A DNA stretch of 64,000 nt from Streptococcus salivarius (GCF_000785515.1 NZ_CP009913.1:834001-898000); one strand, 5' to 3'; numbered from the stretch's first letter, positions 49,069-58,717 are shown. Notes: generated by a model from the sequence alone, not told the origin. A program made the numbers and translations.

Positions 49069-49661
49069 TGACTGAACAATTTTTTGGTAAAGAACTAGCT
49101 GCCCGCAAGATTGATGCTATCCCAGGTCTGCTTGAATTTGATATTCCAGTACATGGGGACAACCGTGGCTGGTTTAAAGAAAACTTCCAAAAGGAAAAGA
49201 TGTTGCCACTTGGTTTTCCAGAGTCATTCTTTGCAGAAGGAAAATTGCAAAATAACGTTTCTTTCTCACGTAAAAATGTCTTGCGTGGCTTGCACGCTGA
49301 GCCTTGGGATAAATACATCTCAGTAGCAGATGAAGGAAAGGTTCTTGGAACTTGGGTTGACCTCCGTGAAGGTGAAACGTTTGGAAATACTTACCAAACA
49401 GTGATTGATGCCTCAAAAGGAATCTTTGTTCCTCGTGGTGTTGCCAATGGTTTCCAAGTTTTGTCTGACAAAGTATCCTATAGCTACCTCGTAAACGATT
49501 ACTGGGCACTTGAACTTAAACCTAAATACGCCTTTGTCAACTACGCTGACCCAAGCCTTGATATCAAGTGGGAAAACTTGGAAGAAGCAGAAGTCTCAGA
49601 AGCAGATAAAAATCACCCATTGCTCAAAGACGTTAAACCCCTCAAACCAGAGGATTTGTAA
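49068..49661 (+). CDS. rfbC: dTDP-4-dehydrorhamnose 3,5-epimerase
   Basis: Third step of dTDP-rhamnose synthesis (double epimerisation). It has 197 residues in the cupin fold. Family motifs include FDIPVHGDNRGWFKENF, NVSFSRKNVLRGLHAEPW with the catalytic histidine, and GVANGFQVLSDKVSYSY. Also named rmlC. It begins one base inside the rfbA stop. A structured repeat separates it from rfbB. Confidence 0.97.
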   Translation: MTEQFFGKELAARKIDAIPGLLEFDIPVHGDNRGWFKENFQKEKMLPLGFPESFFAEGKLQNNVSFSRKNVLRGLHAEPWDKYISVADEGKVLGTWVDLREGETFGNTYQTVIDASKGIFVPRGVANGFQVLSDKVSYSYLVNDYWALELKPKYAFVNYADPSLDIKWENLEEAEVSEADKNHPLLKDVKPLKPEDL

Positions 49662-49741
49662 GAATATAGCTCTTAAAACAATTAAGAAAATCATTATATA
49701 GTTTTTAGCTTTGTTATAAACGAGCGAAGCGAGCTATATGA

Positions 49742-49878
49742 TTAGCTTTCCGCCGTGAGAAAAGCACCTGAACCATTGTGTTTCAGGTGCTCGGAGGTTT
49801 TGAGACATTAGGCTCAAAACTTAGTCATGGAACTTCTTCGAAGTTCGCTGACGTCCGTACTCACCTAAGGAAAGCTAA
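49742..49878 (+). repeat. Structured intergenic repeat, copy 1
   Basis: About 137 bp closed by TTAGCTTTCC/GGAAAGCTAA, inner stem GTGAG/CTCAC. Inside are three hairpins: AGCACCTGAA/TTTCAGGTGCT, GTTTTGAG/CTCAAAAC with loop ACATTAGG, and GAACTTC/GAAGTTC. It is directly comparable with copy 2 at 58856-59015. No coding frame. Could be a small mobile repeat (BOX/MITE-like) and/or a structured RNA. Confidence 0.8.
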
Positions 49879-49904
49879 AAAAGATTGATTTAAGGAACGA
49901 TTAA

Positions 49905-50978
<1,074 letters not shown>

Positions 50979-50982
50979 TTGG

Positions 50983-51018
50983 AAAATCTATCACTTCCAA
51001 GCTAGTGATAGATTTTTC
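50983..51018 (+). terminator. Terminator after rfbB
   Basis: AAAATCTATCACT and AGTGATAGATTTTT form a long perfect stem around an 8-nt loop. Confidence 0.92.
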
Positions 51019-51039
51019 TATTAAGAAATCTTAGGAGAG

Positions 51040-52158
51040 ATGATGAATAGAAAAGAATGGATTGAATATTTTGAAGCGATTAATAATCGTAAGCCCACTA
51101 TTCAGGAGTGTCAGCAAGCCCTTCTAAATGGTGAATTTGTTATGGAAGGAAAACAAGCTACTTTTTCTAACAATGGAAAGTCTGTGACTGAAGGAGCCAT
51201 GCCTTTACCAAATCAAATGACTGGTCAAATGGTCAACCCAGCTTATTCACAACAAATGGTCTTTGTTAAGAAGAAAAAGTTTGGCAAGAAGACTTTTATT
51301 GGTCTTGGGATTGCTTTATTTCTTGTTGTAGCAACAAGTCTTGGCCTCTTTTTGTTTTCTTCCAAAGGAACAAACTTGGGTGGCTTGTGGGTAAATGGTA
51401 ACAATACCGCTCTTGTTTATGAGTTAAATGGAAAGAAGTCAAAACTCGTTGCTGGTTATCCGGAAGAAGAAATCACAGAAATTTCTATTGGTAATAAAGT
51501 TAGACAGAAGTTTGAAGTACGTTTAGAAGATGTCAGTAATTCAAAACTAAAAACTATTGCTGATTTTGACAAGAAATATCAATTACAGACCAAAGAAATC
51601 ATACTGGTTAAGACGGGATGGTTTGGCTACTATAATCTGATTCAGAGGGATGGGACAAATGTCATTTTAGACATAGGCTTATCAGAAGTATTTTCCCACG
51701 GATCAAACACTAAAGAATTTAAAAAGAGATGTCTTTTTTATAAGGCAGAGGTTCCAAAAGACTTTGTTGGAAAATGGAAGACATATGATGATGAAGATGA
51801 ATCAGAAGGAGAATTGACTATCTCTGAAAATGGTGTTATGACTACAGATTCTGATGATATAGATATCTTAATTGCTAAGCCTTTAGATATCTTAATTGCT
51901 AAGCCTTTAAAAGAATATCTGGCGGATCAATCAGGCAGCGTAGATAATGGTAAGGTGCAAAAAGAGTTTGCTAAAATACAGAAGTCTCTTAAGTCACATG
52001 GTTATCAGGCTAAGAGTGTTAATGACATCTACCACAATGCGAGAAAGTCATACTATTATGTCGTTGTAGATGGTGGCAAGCGCATTATTGTCTTGGAGGA
52101 TAGATCCAACCTTCCCTCTATACGGGTTATATTGAAAGAGAAGACAAATAGTAATTAG
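51040..52158 (+). CDS. Membrane-anchored protein of unknown function with an internal 24-bp tandem duplication
   Basis: Unrecognised protein of 372 residues. A cytoplasmic N-terminal region of about 80 residues starts MMNRKEWIEYFEAINNR; a lysine-rich KKKKFGKK stretch precedes one membrane helix at about residues 87-108 (GLGIALFLVVATSLGLFLF), and the rest is outside. A perfect 24-bp tandem repeat at 51862-51909 makes the octapeptide DILIAKPL twice in a row. The N-terminal segment resembles that seen in streptococcal zinc-ribbon or DUF-type membrane proteins, but there is no cysteine. Codon use is less biased than in the neighbouring rfbB, as for a weakly expressed accessory gene. Ribosome site TAGGAGAG. 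Confidence 0.8.
   Translation: MMNRKEWIEYFEAINNRKPTIQECQQALLNGEFVMEGKQATFSNNGKSVTEGAMPLPNQMTGQMVNPAYSQQMVFVKKKKFGKKTFIGLGIALFLVVATSLGLFLFSSKGTNLGGLWVNGNNTALVYELNGKKSKLVAGYPEEEITEISIGNKVRQKFEVRLEDVSNSKLKTIADFDKKYQLQTKEIILVKTGWFGYYNLIQRDGTNVILDIGLSEVFSHGSNTKEFKKRCLFYKAEVPKDFVGKWKTYDDEDESEGELTISENGVMTTDSDDIDILIAKPLDILIAKPLKEYLADQSGSVDNGKVQKEFAKIQKSLKSHGYQAKSVNDIYHNARKSYYYVVVDGGKRIIVLEDRSNLPSIRVILKEKTNSN
51862..51909 (+). repeat. 24-bp perfect tandem duplication inside a coding region
   Basis: The unit starting GATATCTTAATTGCTAAGCC is present twice (51862-51885 and 51886-51909), in frame, adding 8 residues. Confidence 0.95.
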
Positions 52159-52198
52159 GATACCTCTAGCAGGTAAGAAGTACCTAAATAAGATGCAG

Positions 52199-52237
52199 AA
52201 GTCTATCATTCCTCTAGGAGTGATGGGCTTTTTTTAC
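52199..52237 (+). terminator. Terminator after the membrane-anchored protein
   Basis: AAGTCTATCATTCCT and AGGAGTGATGGGCTT arms with G-U pairs, then TTTTT. Confidence 0.82.
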
Positions 52238-52277
52238 TTGTAAATACGACATTAACTTATGACAGTGATACAATTAA

Positions 52278-52307
52278 TTACATAAACGTTACAAAAATTA
52301 CATAAAA
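52278..52307 (+). repeat. Two 10-nt direct repeats with 20-bp spacing upstream of the lipoprotein promoter
   Basis: ATTACATAAA at 52278-52287 and 52298-52307, two helical turns apart and directly before the -35 at 52311. It has the layout of a response-regulator binding site. Confidence 0.5.
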
Positions 52308-52310
52308 TAC

Positions 52311-52338
52311 TTGATTTTTGTAATAAAATATATATAAT
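52311..52338 (+). promoter_or_regulatory. Promoter of the lipoprotein gene
   Basis: TTGATT (52311-52316), 16-nt spacer, TATAAT (52333-52338). Confidence 0.78.
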
Positions 52339-52359
52339 AGACATATAGAAAAGAGGTTT

Positions 52360-53100
52360 ATGAAAATGAAAAGAAAAGTGATCCGTGTTTGTTCCCTTGT
52401 TTTGTTGTCTGTAGCTGTTTCTACAGCACTTGTCGGATGTGGCTCTAAGTCAGAAAAAGACACTGCAGCATCATCTACAACTTCAACTTCTAAAGTAATG
52501 AAGTCATCTGCTAAAACAAAAACATCTGAGAAGAAGTCTGCTAAAAAGGCAAAGACAGAAGCTTCATCTTCAAAGGATTCTCAAGGTCAAGAAGAAGTGA
52601 GTGCTCCTGAATCTAGCTCTGCAAAAAGTCAAGCTACAGCTGAAAATGATGGTCAAGCAGGGACAAGTGGTAGTGCTACATCTGAGTCAAACAAGTCTAG
52701 TCAAGCAACAGCAGATACCCAAAGTGACGCTCCTGTTCCAGCAGCTTTGGTTGGAACTTGGACTGGTACGAGTCCTCAAGCAACAGACATTAGTTTTACA
52801 GTTGATGCCGAAGGAAACATCACTTCAAAGGCAAATTTCAATGTGGATTACGAACCTTATCGTCAAAGCTCAACAACAGCAAAAGCCGTTCAAATTTCTG
52901 GAAATCTCTACGTTTGGGAGGGTGGCGATTTTTCAACCTTGCTTCCTGGTATTACAGGACTAGGGGGAGCTGGTTTCCAAGCTAAGCCTGGTTTTATTCT
53001 TGAAAATGGAACCTACACGCCAGTGCAATTCATTTCAGACTTGGGACCAACCTTTGATTATAGCAACTACAACGCTTTCCCATTCTCATTAACAAAATAA
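52360..53100 (+). CDS. Putative lipoprotein
   Basis: Protein of 246 residues with a lipoprotein signal: basic KMKRK, hydrophobic VCSLVLLSVAVSTALVGC, and lipobox LVGC with C27 as the lipidated residue (count may shift by two if translation starts at the second Met). A Ser/Lys/Ala/Gln-rich flexible linker covers about residues 30-125, followed by a small beta-rich domain (ALVGTWTGTSPQATDISFTV). A similar C-terminal domain (LVGTW...) occurs in many streptococcal lipoproteins of unknown role. It is exported and tethered to the membrane. Expression may be controlled by the two upstream direct repeats. Confidence 0.88.
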   Translation: MKMKRKVIRVCSLVLLSVAVSTALVGCGSKSEKDTAASSTTSTSKVMKSSAKTKTSEKKSAKKAKTEASSSKDSQGQEEVSAPESSSAKSQATAENDGQAGTSGSATSESNKSSQATADTQSDAPVPAALVGTWTGTSPQATDISFTVDAEGNITSKANFNVDYEPYRQSSTTAKAVQISGNLYVWEGGDFSTLLPGITGLGGAGFQAKPGFILENGTYTPVQFISDLGPTFDYSNYNAFPFSLTK

Positions 53101-53194
53101 TAGGAAGAGGCTATCTGAAGAGGTAGCTTCTTTTTTGCCTCAACTCTTATCATTCAAGATCTCATTTCTGCTTAAAAAATGGTAGAATAGTTAC

Positions 53195-54331
53195 ATGCAA
53201 ACAAAACCAACGTCAGCCTATGTGCATATCCCATTTTGCACACAAATTTGTTATTATTGTGACTTTTCTAAGGTCTTTATTAAAAATCAGCCCGTTGATG
53301 ACTACCTACGGGCTTTGATTCGTGAGTGGGAGCTTTTAGATATCAAGGAGCTTCGCACTCTTTATATTGGTGGTGGTACACCGACAGCTATTTCTGCGGA
53401 GCAATTGGACTACCTTTTAAGTCATCTTCAGAAGAACTTGGATTTATCTAAGTTGGAGGAATTTACTATTGAGGCTAATCCCGGTGATTTGACGGTTGAT
53501 AAGATTGAAGTACTCAAACAATCAGCTGTTAATCGCGTATCTTTAGGGGTTCAGACCTTTGATGACAAGCACTTGCGTCAAATTGGTCGCAGTCACAATC
53601 AAGCACAGATTTATGAAAGTATTGATAGCTTAAAGGCTGCTGGTTTTCATAATATTTCCATCGATCTCATTTATGCACTACCTGGTCAAACCATGGATCA
53701 GGTCAAGGAAAATGTGAGAAAGGCACTGGAACTGGATATTCCACACCTAAGTCTCTACAGTTTGATATTGGAGCATCACACGGTCTTTATGAATAAGATG
53801 CGTCGGGGTAAGCTCAATCTGCCAACTGAGGACTTGGAAGCAGAGATGTTTGACTATATTATCCAAGAGTTGGAAAACAATGGTTTTGAGCACTACGAGA
53901 TTTCAAACTTTACCAAACCTGGGATGGAGAGTCGTCACAATCTCATGTATTGGAATAATGATGAGTATTATGGTGTGGGTGCTGGAGCCTCTGGTTATGT
54001 CAATGGTGTTCGTTATCGCAATAGAGGCCCTATCCAGCATTACCTAAAGGCTATAGCTGAGGATGGTCATGCTAGACTTCACGAGGAGCATCTGACTAAG
54101 GCAGAGATGATGGAAGAGGAGTTCTTCCTTGGTTTGCGTAAAAAGTCGGGGGTGTCTATTAAACGTTTTGAAGAGAAGTTTGGCTTGTCATTCGCGGATA
54201 CTTATGGAGACATTGTAAAAAAACTACAGGAAGATGGGCTCTTGGTCAAGGATCCAGAGGTGGTTCGTATGACTAAACGAGGACTCTTTTTGGGTGATAG
54301 TGTCGCTGAACAATTTATCTTGGAGGATTAG
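53195..54331 (+). CDS. hemW: HemW-like radical SAM protein
   Basis: Radical SAM protein of 378 residues. The 4Fe-4S ligands are C15, C19 and C22 in FCTQICYYCDF. The SAM loop is YIGGGTPTAI; VSLGVQTFDDKHLRQIGR and IDLIYALPGQTMDQV follow, then a C-terminal HemW domain (GAGASGYVNGVRYRN). It was once called coproporphyrinogen III oxidase; Gram-positive HemW is thought to be a haem chaperone. This organism has no other haem-synthesis gene visible here. The next gene begins directly after its stop. Confidence 0.93.
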   Translation: MQTKPTSAYVHIPFCTQICYYCDFSKVFIKNQPVDDYLRALIREWELLDIKELRTLYIGGGTPTAISAEQLDYLLSHLQKNLDLSKLEEFTIEANPGDLTVDKIEVLKQSAVNRVSLGVQTFDDKHLRQIGRSHNQAQIYESIDSLKAAGFHNISIDLIYALPGQTMDQVKENVRKALELDIPHLSLYSLILEHHTVFMNKMRRGKLNLPTEDLEAEMFDYIIQELENNGFEHYEISNFTKPGMESRHNLMYWNNDEYYGVGAGASGYVNGVRYRNRGPIQHYLKAIAEDGHARLHEEHLTKAEMMEEEFFLGLRKKSGVSIKRFEEKFGLSFADTYGDIVKKLQEDGLLVKDPEVVRMTKRGLFLGDSVAEQFILED

Positions 54332-55075
54332 ATGGGATTAAAATTTAGTATTCCTTATCAAATTCCGTTTTATGAGACGGATATCACGCATCAGGTAAAA
54401 TTACCGCACTTATTGGCGTTTTCATTGCAAGTATCTGGTATGCAGTCAGAATCTCTGGGAAATACGGATAAGAACGTTTTTGATAAGTACGGTCTGGTTT
54501 GGATTGTGACAGACTATGCGATTGAGATTGACCGTTTGCCTCGCTACAATGAAAAGGTGACCATTACAACGGAAGCTATTTCCTATAATAAGATTTTCTG
54601 TTACCGTAATTTTTACATCACAGATGAAACTGGTCAGCAAATTATGCTCTTTAAGACTACTTTTGCTCTCATGGATTATGAAACGCGTAAGGTAGCAGAA
54701 GTGCCAGATGAGGTGGTAGCACCTTACGAAGCAGATAAGACTAAAAAGTTGCTTAGAGGGCCTCGCTATAAGGCTTTGGAAAATCCAATTGAGACGCTTT
54801 ATCGTGTGCGTTATTTTGACTTAGACATGAATGGCCACGTTAATAATAGCAAGTACTTGGAGTGGATGTTGGATGTTTTTGATTTGGACTTTTTGACCAA
54901 GTACACACCAGCCCATATTGACCTCAAGTATGTTAAGGAAATTCATCATGGGTCAGAGATTTATTCAGGCTATGAGTTTGACCAAGAAAGTTTGAGCAGT
55001 CAACATCAGATTTGTGTTGATGGCAATATCCATGCTCAGGCCATTATCCAATGGAAAGAAATAGGAGACGAGTAA
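54332..55075 (+). CDS. Acyl-ACP thioesterase
   Basis: Hydrolyses acyl-ACP to end fatty acid synthesis. It has 247 residues with a double hot-dog fold of the FatA/FatB-like acyl-ACP thioesterase family. The catalytic region is [24 protein letters not shown] (shown in two parts: [15 protein letters not shown] and SKYLEWMLD), with the Asn and His. The first hot-dog segment is the N-terminal half. It starts right after the hemW stop; the HAD gene follows after 1 nt, so one operon with hemW and the HAD gene. Confidence 0.92.
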   Translation: MGLKFSIPYQIPFYETDITHQVKLPHLLAFSLQVSGMQSESLGNTDKNVFDKYGLVWIVTDYAIEIDRLPRYNEKVTITTEAISYNKIFCYRNFYITDETGQQIMLFKTTFALMDYETRKVAEVPDEVVAPYEADKTKKLLRGPRYKALENPIETLYRVRYFDLDMNGHVNNSKYLEWMLDVFDLDFLTKYTPAHIDLKYVKEIHHGSEIYSGYEFDQESLSSQHQICVDGNIHAQAIIQWKEIGDE

Positions 55076-55076
55076 G

Positions 55077-55850
55077 ATGACATATAAAGGTTATTTGATT
55101 GATTTAGATGGAACCATTTACAAGGGCAAGGACCGTATTCCTGAGGGAGAGGCCTTCGTTAAGGAGTTGCAAAAGCGTCAGATTCCCTATCTTTTTGTGA
55201 CTAATAATAGTATGCGTACACCAGAGATGGTGCAAGAGCTTTTGCGTAATCAGTGTGAATTGGAAACGTCTCTTGAGACCATTTACACAGCTACTTTGGC
55301 GACAGTTGACTACATGAACGATATGAATCGTGGCAAGACGGTTTATGTTATCGGGGAGACTGGACTTAAAACTGCTATTGCGGATGCGGGATATACGGTA
55401 GATGAGGAAAATCCTGCTTATGTTGTGGTGGGCTTGGACCGTGAAGTCACTTATGAAATGTTGGTTAAAGCTACGCTTGCTATCCACAAAGGGGCTATAT
55501 TTATTGGAACTAACCCAGATTTGAATATCCCAACTGAACGTGGTCTTCTTCCAGGTGCTGGTTCTCTCTTAGCTCTTATCGAGGCGGCTACCCGTGTGGA
55601 ACCAATCATTATTGGTAAGCCTAAAGCTATTATCATGAACAAGGCTCTTGAAATCCTTGGGACAGAACGTTGCCAAACTATTGTGGTTGGTGACAATTAC
55701 TTGACTGATATTACAGCTGGTATTAAAAATGACTTTCCAACACTTCTTGTGACAACTGGATTTACCAAGGCGGAAGAAGTTGCGAATTTACCAGTAAAAC
55801 CAGACCATGTGCTTTCTAGTCTAGCGGAGTGGGATTTTGATGCGAACTAA
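55077..55850 (+). CDS. HAD-family sugar phosphatase (NagD-like, TIGR01457 type)
   Basis: Phosphatase of 257 residues in HAD subfamily IIA. The nucleophile and acid are D9 and D11 in [11 protein letters not shown]. Motif II is VTNNS; the late acid pair is in [13 protein letters not shown]. The cap domain lies between. Substrates of this group are small phosphorylated metabolites such as glycerol- or nucleotide phosphates; the one here is not known. It overlaps the next gene by 11-14 nt. Confidence 0.92.
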   Translation: MTYKGYLIDLDGTIYKGKDRIPEGEAFVKELQKRQIPYLFVTNNSMRTPEMVQELLRNQCELETSLETIYTATLATVDYMNDMNRGKTVYVIGETGLKTAIADAGYTVDEENPAYVVVGLDREVTYEMLVKATLAIHKGAIFIGTNPDLNIPTERGLLPGAGSLLALIEAATRVEPIIIGKPKAIIMNKALEILGTERCQTIVVGDNYLTDITAGIKNDFPTLLVTTGFTKAEEVANLPVKPDHVLSSLAEWDFDAN

Positions 55851-56484
55851 GATTGAGGCTGTTCTGACTCCGATTTGGCTCTTGGCCCTGTCTATCCTAG
55901 TGACGATTTATCTGGCATGGGGCTTTTATTATTTTGATATTGATTGGATGCATCTTTTGGACTATGTCATTCTTGGCAAGACAGAGCTCTGGCATAATTT
56001 CAATATCCTAATGCAGTATCTGACATTTCCTTGGGTTGGTCATCTGTCCATGCCTGATTTTCCATCGTCGGAGAGTGGGCTTAAGCATTTCCATGATGTG
56101 AAGTGGCTCTTTCATTTGGTACAGGGGCTTGTTATTCTACTAGCTTATCCAGCAGTAAGCTCTCTTTGGCGTAATGTGAAGAAAGGGACCTTTGGTCTTT
56201 ACGTTAAACTTTATATGAGTCTAGCACTCTTGCCGGTCCTTATTGGGGTTGTGGGGCTTTTTCTCGGATTTGATGAGTTTTTTACGCTCTTTCATGAAGC
56301 ACTCTTTCCTGGGGATAGCAGTTGGCTCTTTAATCCAATCTTGGACCCGATTATCAACGTTTTGCCAGAAGAGTATTTCCTTCAGTGTTTTGTCATTTTC
56401 TTTCTTGTCTATGAGGGAATCATGGTGAGTTTGACTTGGTTGGCCCGTAAGCAACTTAAAATGTATTTGAAAAATAAGGAGTAG
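55840..56484 (+). CDS. TIGR01906 family (DUF1461) membrane protein
   Basis: Integral membrane protein of 214 residues from ATG 55840 ([12 protein letters not shown]); a TTG one codon earlier is possible but the GGAG at 55826-55829 suits the ATG. About five hydrophobic segments are visible: residues 10-30, 85-103, 120-142, and two near the end. The long extracellular loop [22 protein letters not shown] is typical of the family. Function unknown. It overlaps the HAD gene and ends 2 nt before the PHP gene. Confidence 0.88.
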   Translation: MRTKIEAVLTPIWLLALSILVTIYLAWGFYYFDIDWMHLLDYVILGKTELWHNFNILMQYLTFPWVGHLSMPDFPSSESGLKHFHDVKWLFHLVQGLVILLAYPAVSSLWRNVKKGTFGLYVKLYMSLALLPVLIGVVGLFLGFDEFFTLFHEALFPGDSSWLFNPILDPIINVLPEEYFLQCFVIFFLVYEGIMVSLTWLARKQLKMYLKNKE

Positions 56485-56486
56485 TT

Positions 56487-57227
56487 ATGTCTATTCGTGA
56501 TAACCATTTGCATACCCATCATTCTTATGATTCGGATGCGAACTTTACTGACTATTTGACGCATTTTGATGGGGAGATTGTAACGACTGAGCATTATGAT
56601 CTCTCTAATCCTTATACCAAACAGGATGATGTGCCCGAGTACGAGGCCTATAGTCGTGAGATTGAAAGTCTTAACCGTAAGTATGGCAATCGTATAAAAC
56701 GTGGTATCGAGATTGGTTATTACCAGCCTAGGGAGAGGGATATTTTAGACTTTCTGGATGGTAAGGACTATGATCTCAAACTTTTATCTGTTCACCATAA
56801 TGGGGTCAATGATTATCTTGATGATGAGGTAGCTGATATGGATAAGGCAAGCATTATTCAAGAATATCTGGACAAGTTGGAGTACGCTATTGGTCGTGTG
56901 GACGCAGATGTTTTGGCCCACTTTGACTATGGTTTTCGCCTGTTTGACGTGACTGTTGATGAGCTAAAAGCTTATGAAGAACAGCTCAAACGTATTTTCC
57001 AGAAAATGATTGCTAATGATTTGGCTTTTGAGCTGAATGCAAAGAGTATGTACCTCTATCATCACGAAGACCTCTACCGTTATGCCCTAGGTCTTGTTAA
57101 GGATTTGGGATGTCGCAAGTATTCTATTGGGTCTGATGGTCATAAATTAGAGCATTTCCGTCTGAACTTTGATAAGATTCAAGAGCTCTTGAGAGAATTT
57201 GGCATTACTGAAGATATGATTATATAG
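56487..57227 (+). CDS. PHP-domain phosphatase, histidinol-phosphatase-like
   Basis: Protein of 246 residues in the PHP superfamily. Metal-binding motif HLHTHHSYDSD (residues 7-17), LKLLSVHHNG, DVLAHFDYGFR and the late DGHKLEHF supply the four metal sites. The best-known relatives are HisK-type histidinol phosphatases, and a his operon lies 2 kb downstream, so the role may be the dephosphorylation step of histidine synthesis; alternatively a general phosphoesterase. It is the end of the hemW-to-PHP operon, followed by a terminator. Confidence 0.82.
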   Translation: MSIRDNHLHTHHSYDSDANFTDYLTHFDGEIVTTEHYDLSNPYTKQDDVPEYEAYSREIESLNRKYGNRIKRGIEIGYYQPRERDILDFLDGKDYDLKLLSVHHNGVNDYLDDEVADMDKASIIQEYLDKLEYAIGRVDADVLAHFDYGFRLFDVTVDELKAYEEQLKRIFQKMIANDLAFELNAKSMYLYHHEDLYRYALGLVKDLGCRKYSIGSDGHKLEHFRLNFDKIQELLREFGITEDMII

Positions 57228-57258
57228 CAAAGACAGCTTCAACTGAAGCTGTCTTTTT
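57228..57258 (+). terminator. Terminator after the PHP gene
   Basis: AAAGACAGCTTCA-ACT-GAAGCTGTCTTT: near-perfect stem, then TTC. Confidence 0.92.
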
Positions 57259-57313
57259 CTTAAGGAAAGCTTAAAGAAAAGGCGTTGTTGTGGGAATTAT
57301 AGAAGATTTTAAG

Positions 57314-57342
57314 CTTTGCTTGTTATGCTAATGTCAAGCAAA
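57314..57342. repeat. Inverted repeat in the leader of the NAGPA-domain gene
   Basis: CTTTGCTTG and CAAGCAAA with a 12-nt centre, 47 nt before the ATG. Operator or leader hairpin, unknown. Confidence 0.45.
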
Positions 57343-57388
57343 AGGAACTTATGGTTTCTATCTTATCTTTCAAAATTGGAGGTCTTCT

Positions 57389-58312
57389 ATGAAATTTCTC
57401 AAAAGGCATGCCTATGCCTTACTCTTTACCCTTTTTCTGATGGGGGCAAATGTTTACTCTCTCTTAAAGGTCTTTGTCATTCCCTCAGCGGTCTCAACGG
57501 TTTCGGCCAATACGACTAGTTCAACCACAGCGTCGTCGACGGCATCTACTAGCACTGGTAAGGTGACTAAGACGGATACGACTTATAAAGATGACAATAT
57601 GGATATCAAAATCACAACAGGTAAAACCAGTGATACCACTTACTATGTGGCAGATATCCAGCTTTCGAGTGCAGATTACCTTAAAACGGCTTTGGCACAA
57701 AATACCTATGGGACCAACATCACTGACACTACTTCAAGTATTGCCCAGCAAAACAATGCAATCTTTGCCATCAATGGTGACTATTATGGCGCTAATCAGT
57801 CGGGTTATGTGATTAAAAATGGTCAAGTCTATCGTGATACTGATCGAAACAGTGACTACGAGGACCTTGCAGTCTACTCAGATGGTAGCTTCAAGACCTT
57901 TAAGGAGAGCGATACAACGGCTCAAAAATTGGTCGATTCAGGTGTGGTCAATACCTTTGCCTTTGGTCCAACCTTAGTTGAAAATGACAAGATAGCTGTA
58001 TCGGAAAATGAAGAGGTTGGTCAAGCCATGGCCGACAATCCACGTACAGCCATCGGAGTCATCGAAGAGAGTGATGGCAGTGTGCACTATATTGTCATTG
58101 TCTCTGATGGTCGTACCAGTGAATCGTCAGGGTTGACCCTCTATGAAATGGCAGAGTTGATGAAATCCTATGGCGTGACGACAGCTTATAACCTTGACGG
58201 TGGTGGCTCATCTACTATGTACTTCAATGGTCAAGTCATTAATAAGCCAACCACAAACGGAAACAAAATTTCAGAAAGGGCGGTGAGCGATATTGTTTAC
58301 ATCGGTTACTAA
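57389..58312 (+). CDS. Phosphodiester glycosidase (NAGPA) domain protein
   Basis: Membrane-anchored exoprotein of 307 residues: N-terminal hydrophobic helix (AYALLFTLFLMGANVYSLL), a Thr/Ser-rich linker at about 40-60, and a NAGPA domain. The domain motifs are AINGDYYGANQSGYVIKNG, RTAIGVIEESDG, VIVSDGRTSE and NLDGGGSSTMYFNG. Relatives cleave GlcNAc-phosphodiester bonds on polysaccharides and sit with exopolysaccharide genes. Likely acts on the cell surface. Good ribosome site TTGGAGG. The next gene overlaps it by 20 nt. Confidence 0.88.
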   Translation: MKFLKRHAYALLFTLFLMGANVYSLLKVFVIPSAVSTVSANTTSSTTASSTASTSTGKVTKTDTTYKDDNMDIKITTGKTSDTTYYVADIQLSSADYLKTALAQNTYGTNITDTTSSIAQQNNAIFAINGDYYGANQSGYVIKNGQVYRDTDRNSDYEDLAVYSDGSFKTFKESDTTAQKLVDSGVVNTFAFGPTLVENDKIAVSENEEVGQAMADNPRTAIGVIEESDGSVHYIVIVSDGRTSESSGLTLYEMAELMKSYGVTTAYNLDGGGSSTMYFNGQVINKPTTNGNKISERAVSDIVYIGY

Positions 58313-58682
58313 AAAATCAGCCAGCAAACACTTTTTCACTTACATTGCTTTAACTATTTTTAGCCTTCTATTTACCTTTGTCTATGAACGTTTCTCTTAC
58401 GGGGAATCATCCATGTTTATGCGTATGATGTTTTTAGCCCCATTGGCTGGAGCACTTATCTATCTGCTAACAGGAGTGGGAATGTCTTGGGTGAAAACAC
58501 GTCTTTCAAAACTACTCTTTAATTCGTCTATTGCAGTTGTTGCTAGTGCCTGCTTGGTTAAGGGAATCGTTGAGGTTTCAGGTCGTACAACTAGCGTGGA
58601 TATGCCTTATTGGTATGTTGCTGTAGGGCTGCTTTGTTTGAGTATTATGACAGGATTTATCAGACCTAGAAAATTGGCTTAA
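58293..58682 (+). CDS. Small membrane protein with four hydrophobic segments
   Basis: Unrecognised protein of 129 residues, with hydrophobic stretches at about 15-33, 44-62, 74-92 and 105-121. It begins with a TTG inside the last codons of the NAGPA gene; AAAGGGCGG lies 11 nt upstream, and a shorter in-frame start at a later ATG is possible. The overlap predicts coupled translation, so it probably acts with the NAGPA protein, for example as a membrane partner. Closed by a terminator. Confidence 0.72.
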   Translation: MFTSVTKKSASKHFFTYIALTIFSLLFTFVYERFSYGESSMFMRMMFLAPLAGALIYLLTGVGMSWVKTRLSKLLFNSSIAVVASACLVKGIVEVSGRTTSVDMPYWYVAVGLLCLSIMTGFIRPRKLA

Positions 58683-58686
58683 AATA

Positions 58687-58717
58687 AGAGCTTGGAGCTG
58701 TGCTTCAGGCTTTTTGT
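58687..58717 (+). terminator. Terminator after the small membrane protein
   Basis: AGCTTGGAGC-TGT-GCTTCAGGCT hairpin with two G-U pairs, then TTTTTG. Confidence 0.72.

Noticed and set aside
51862..51909. Possible CRISPR-like repeat
   Set aside because: Only two adjacent units with no spacer, in frame within a gene.
57259..57278. Third copy of the structured repeat suggested by CTTAAGGAAAGCTTAAAG
   Set aside because: Only the short AAGGAAAGCT block matches; none of the hairpins or the other conserved blocks are present.
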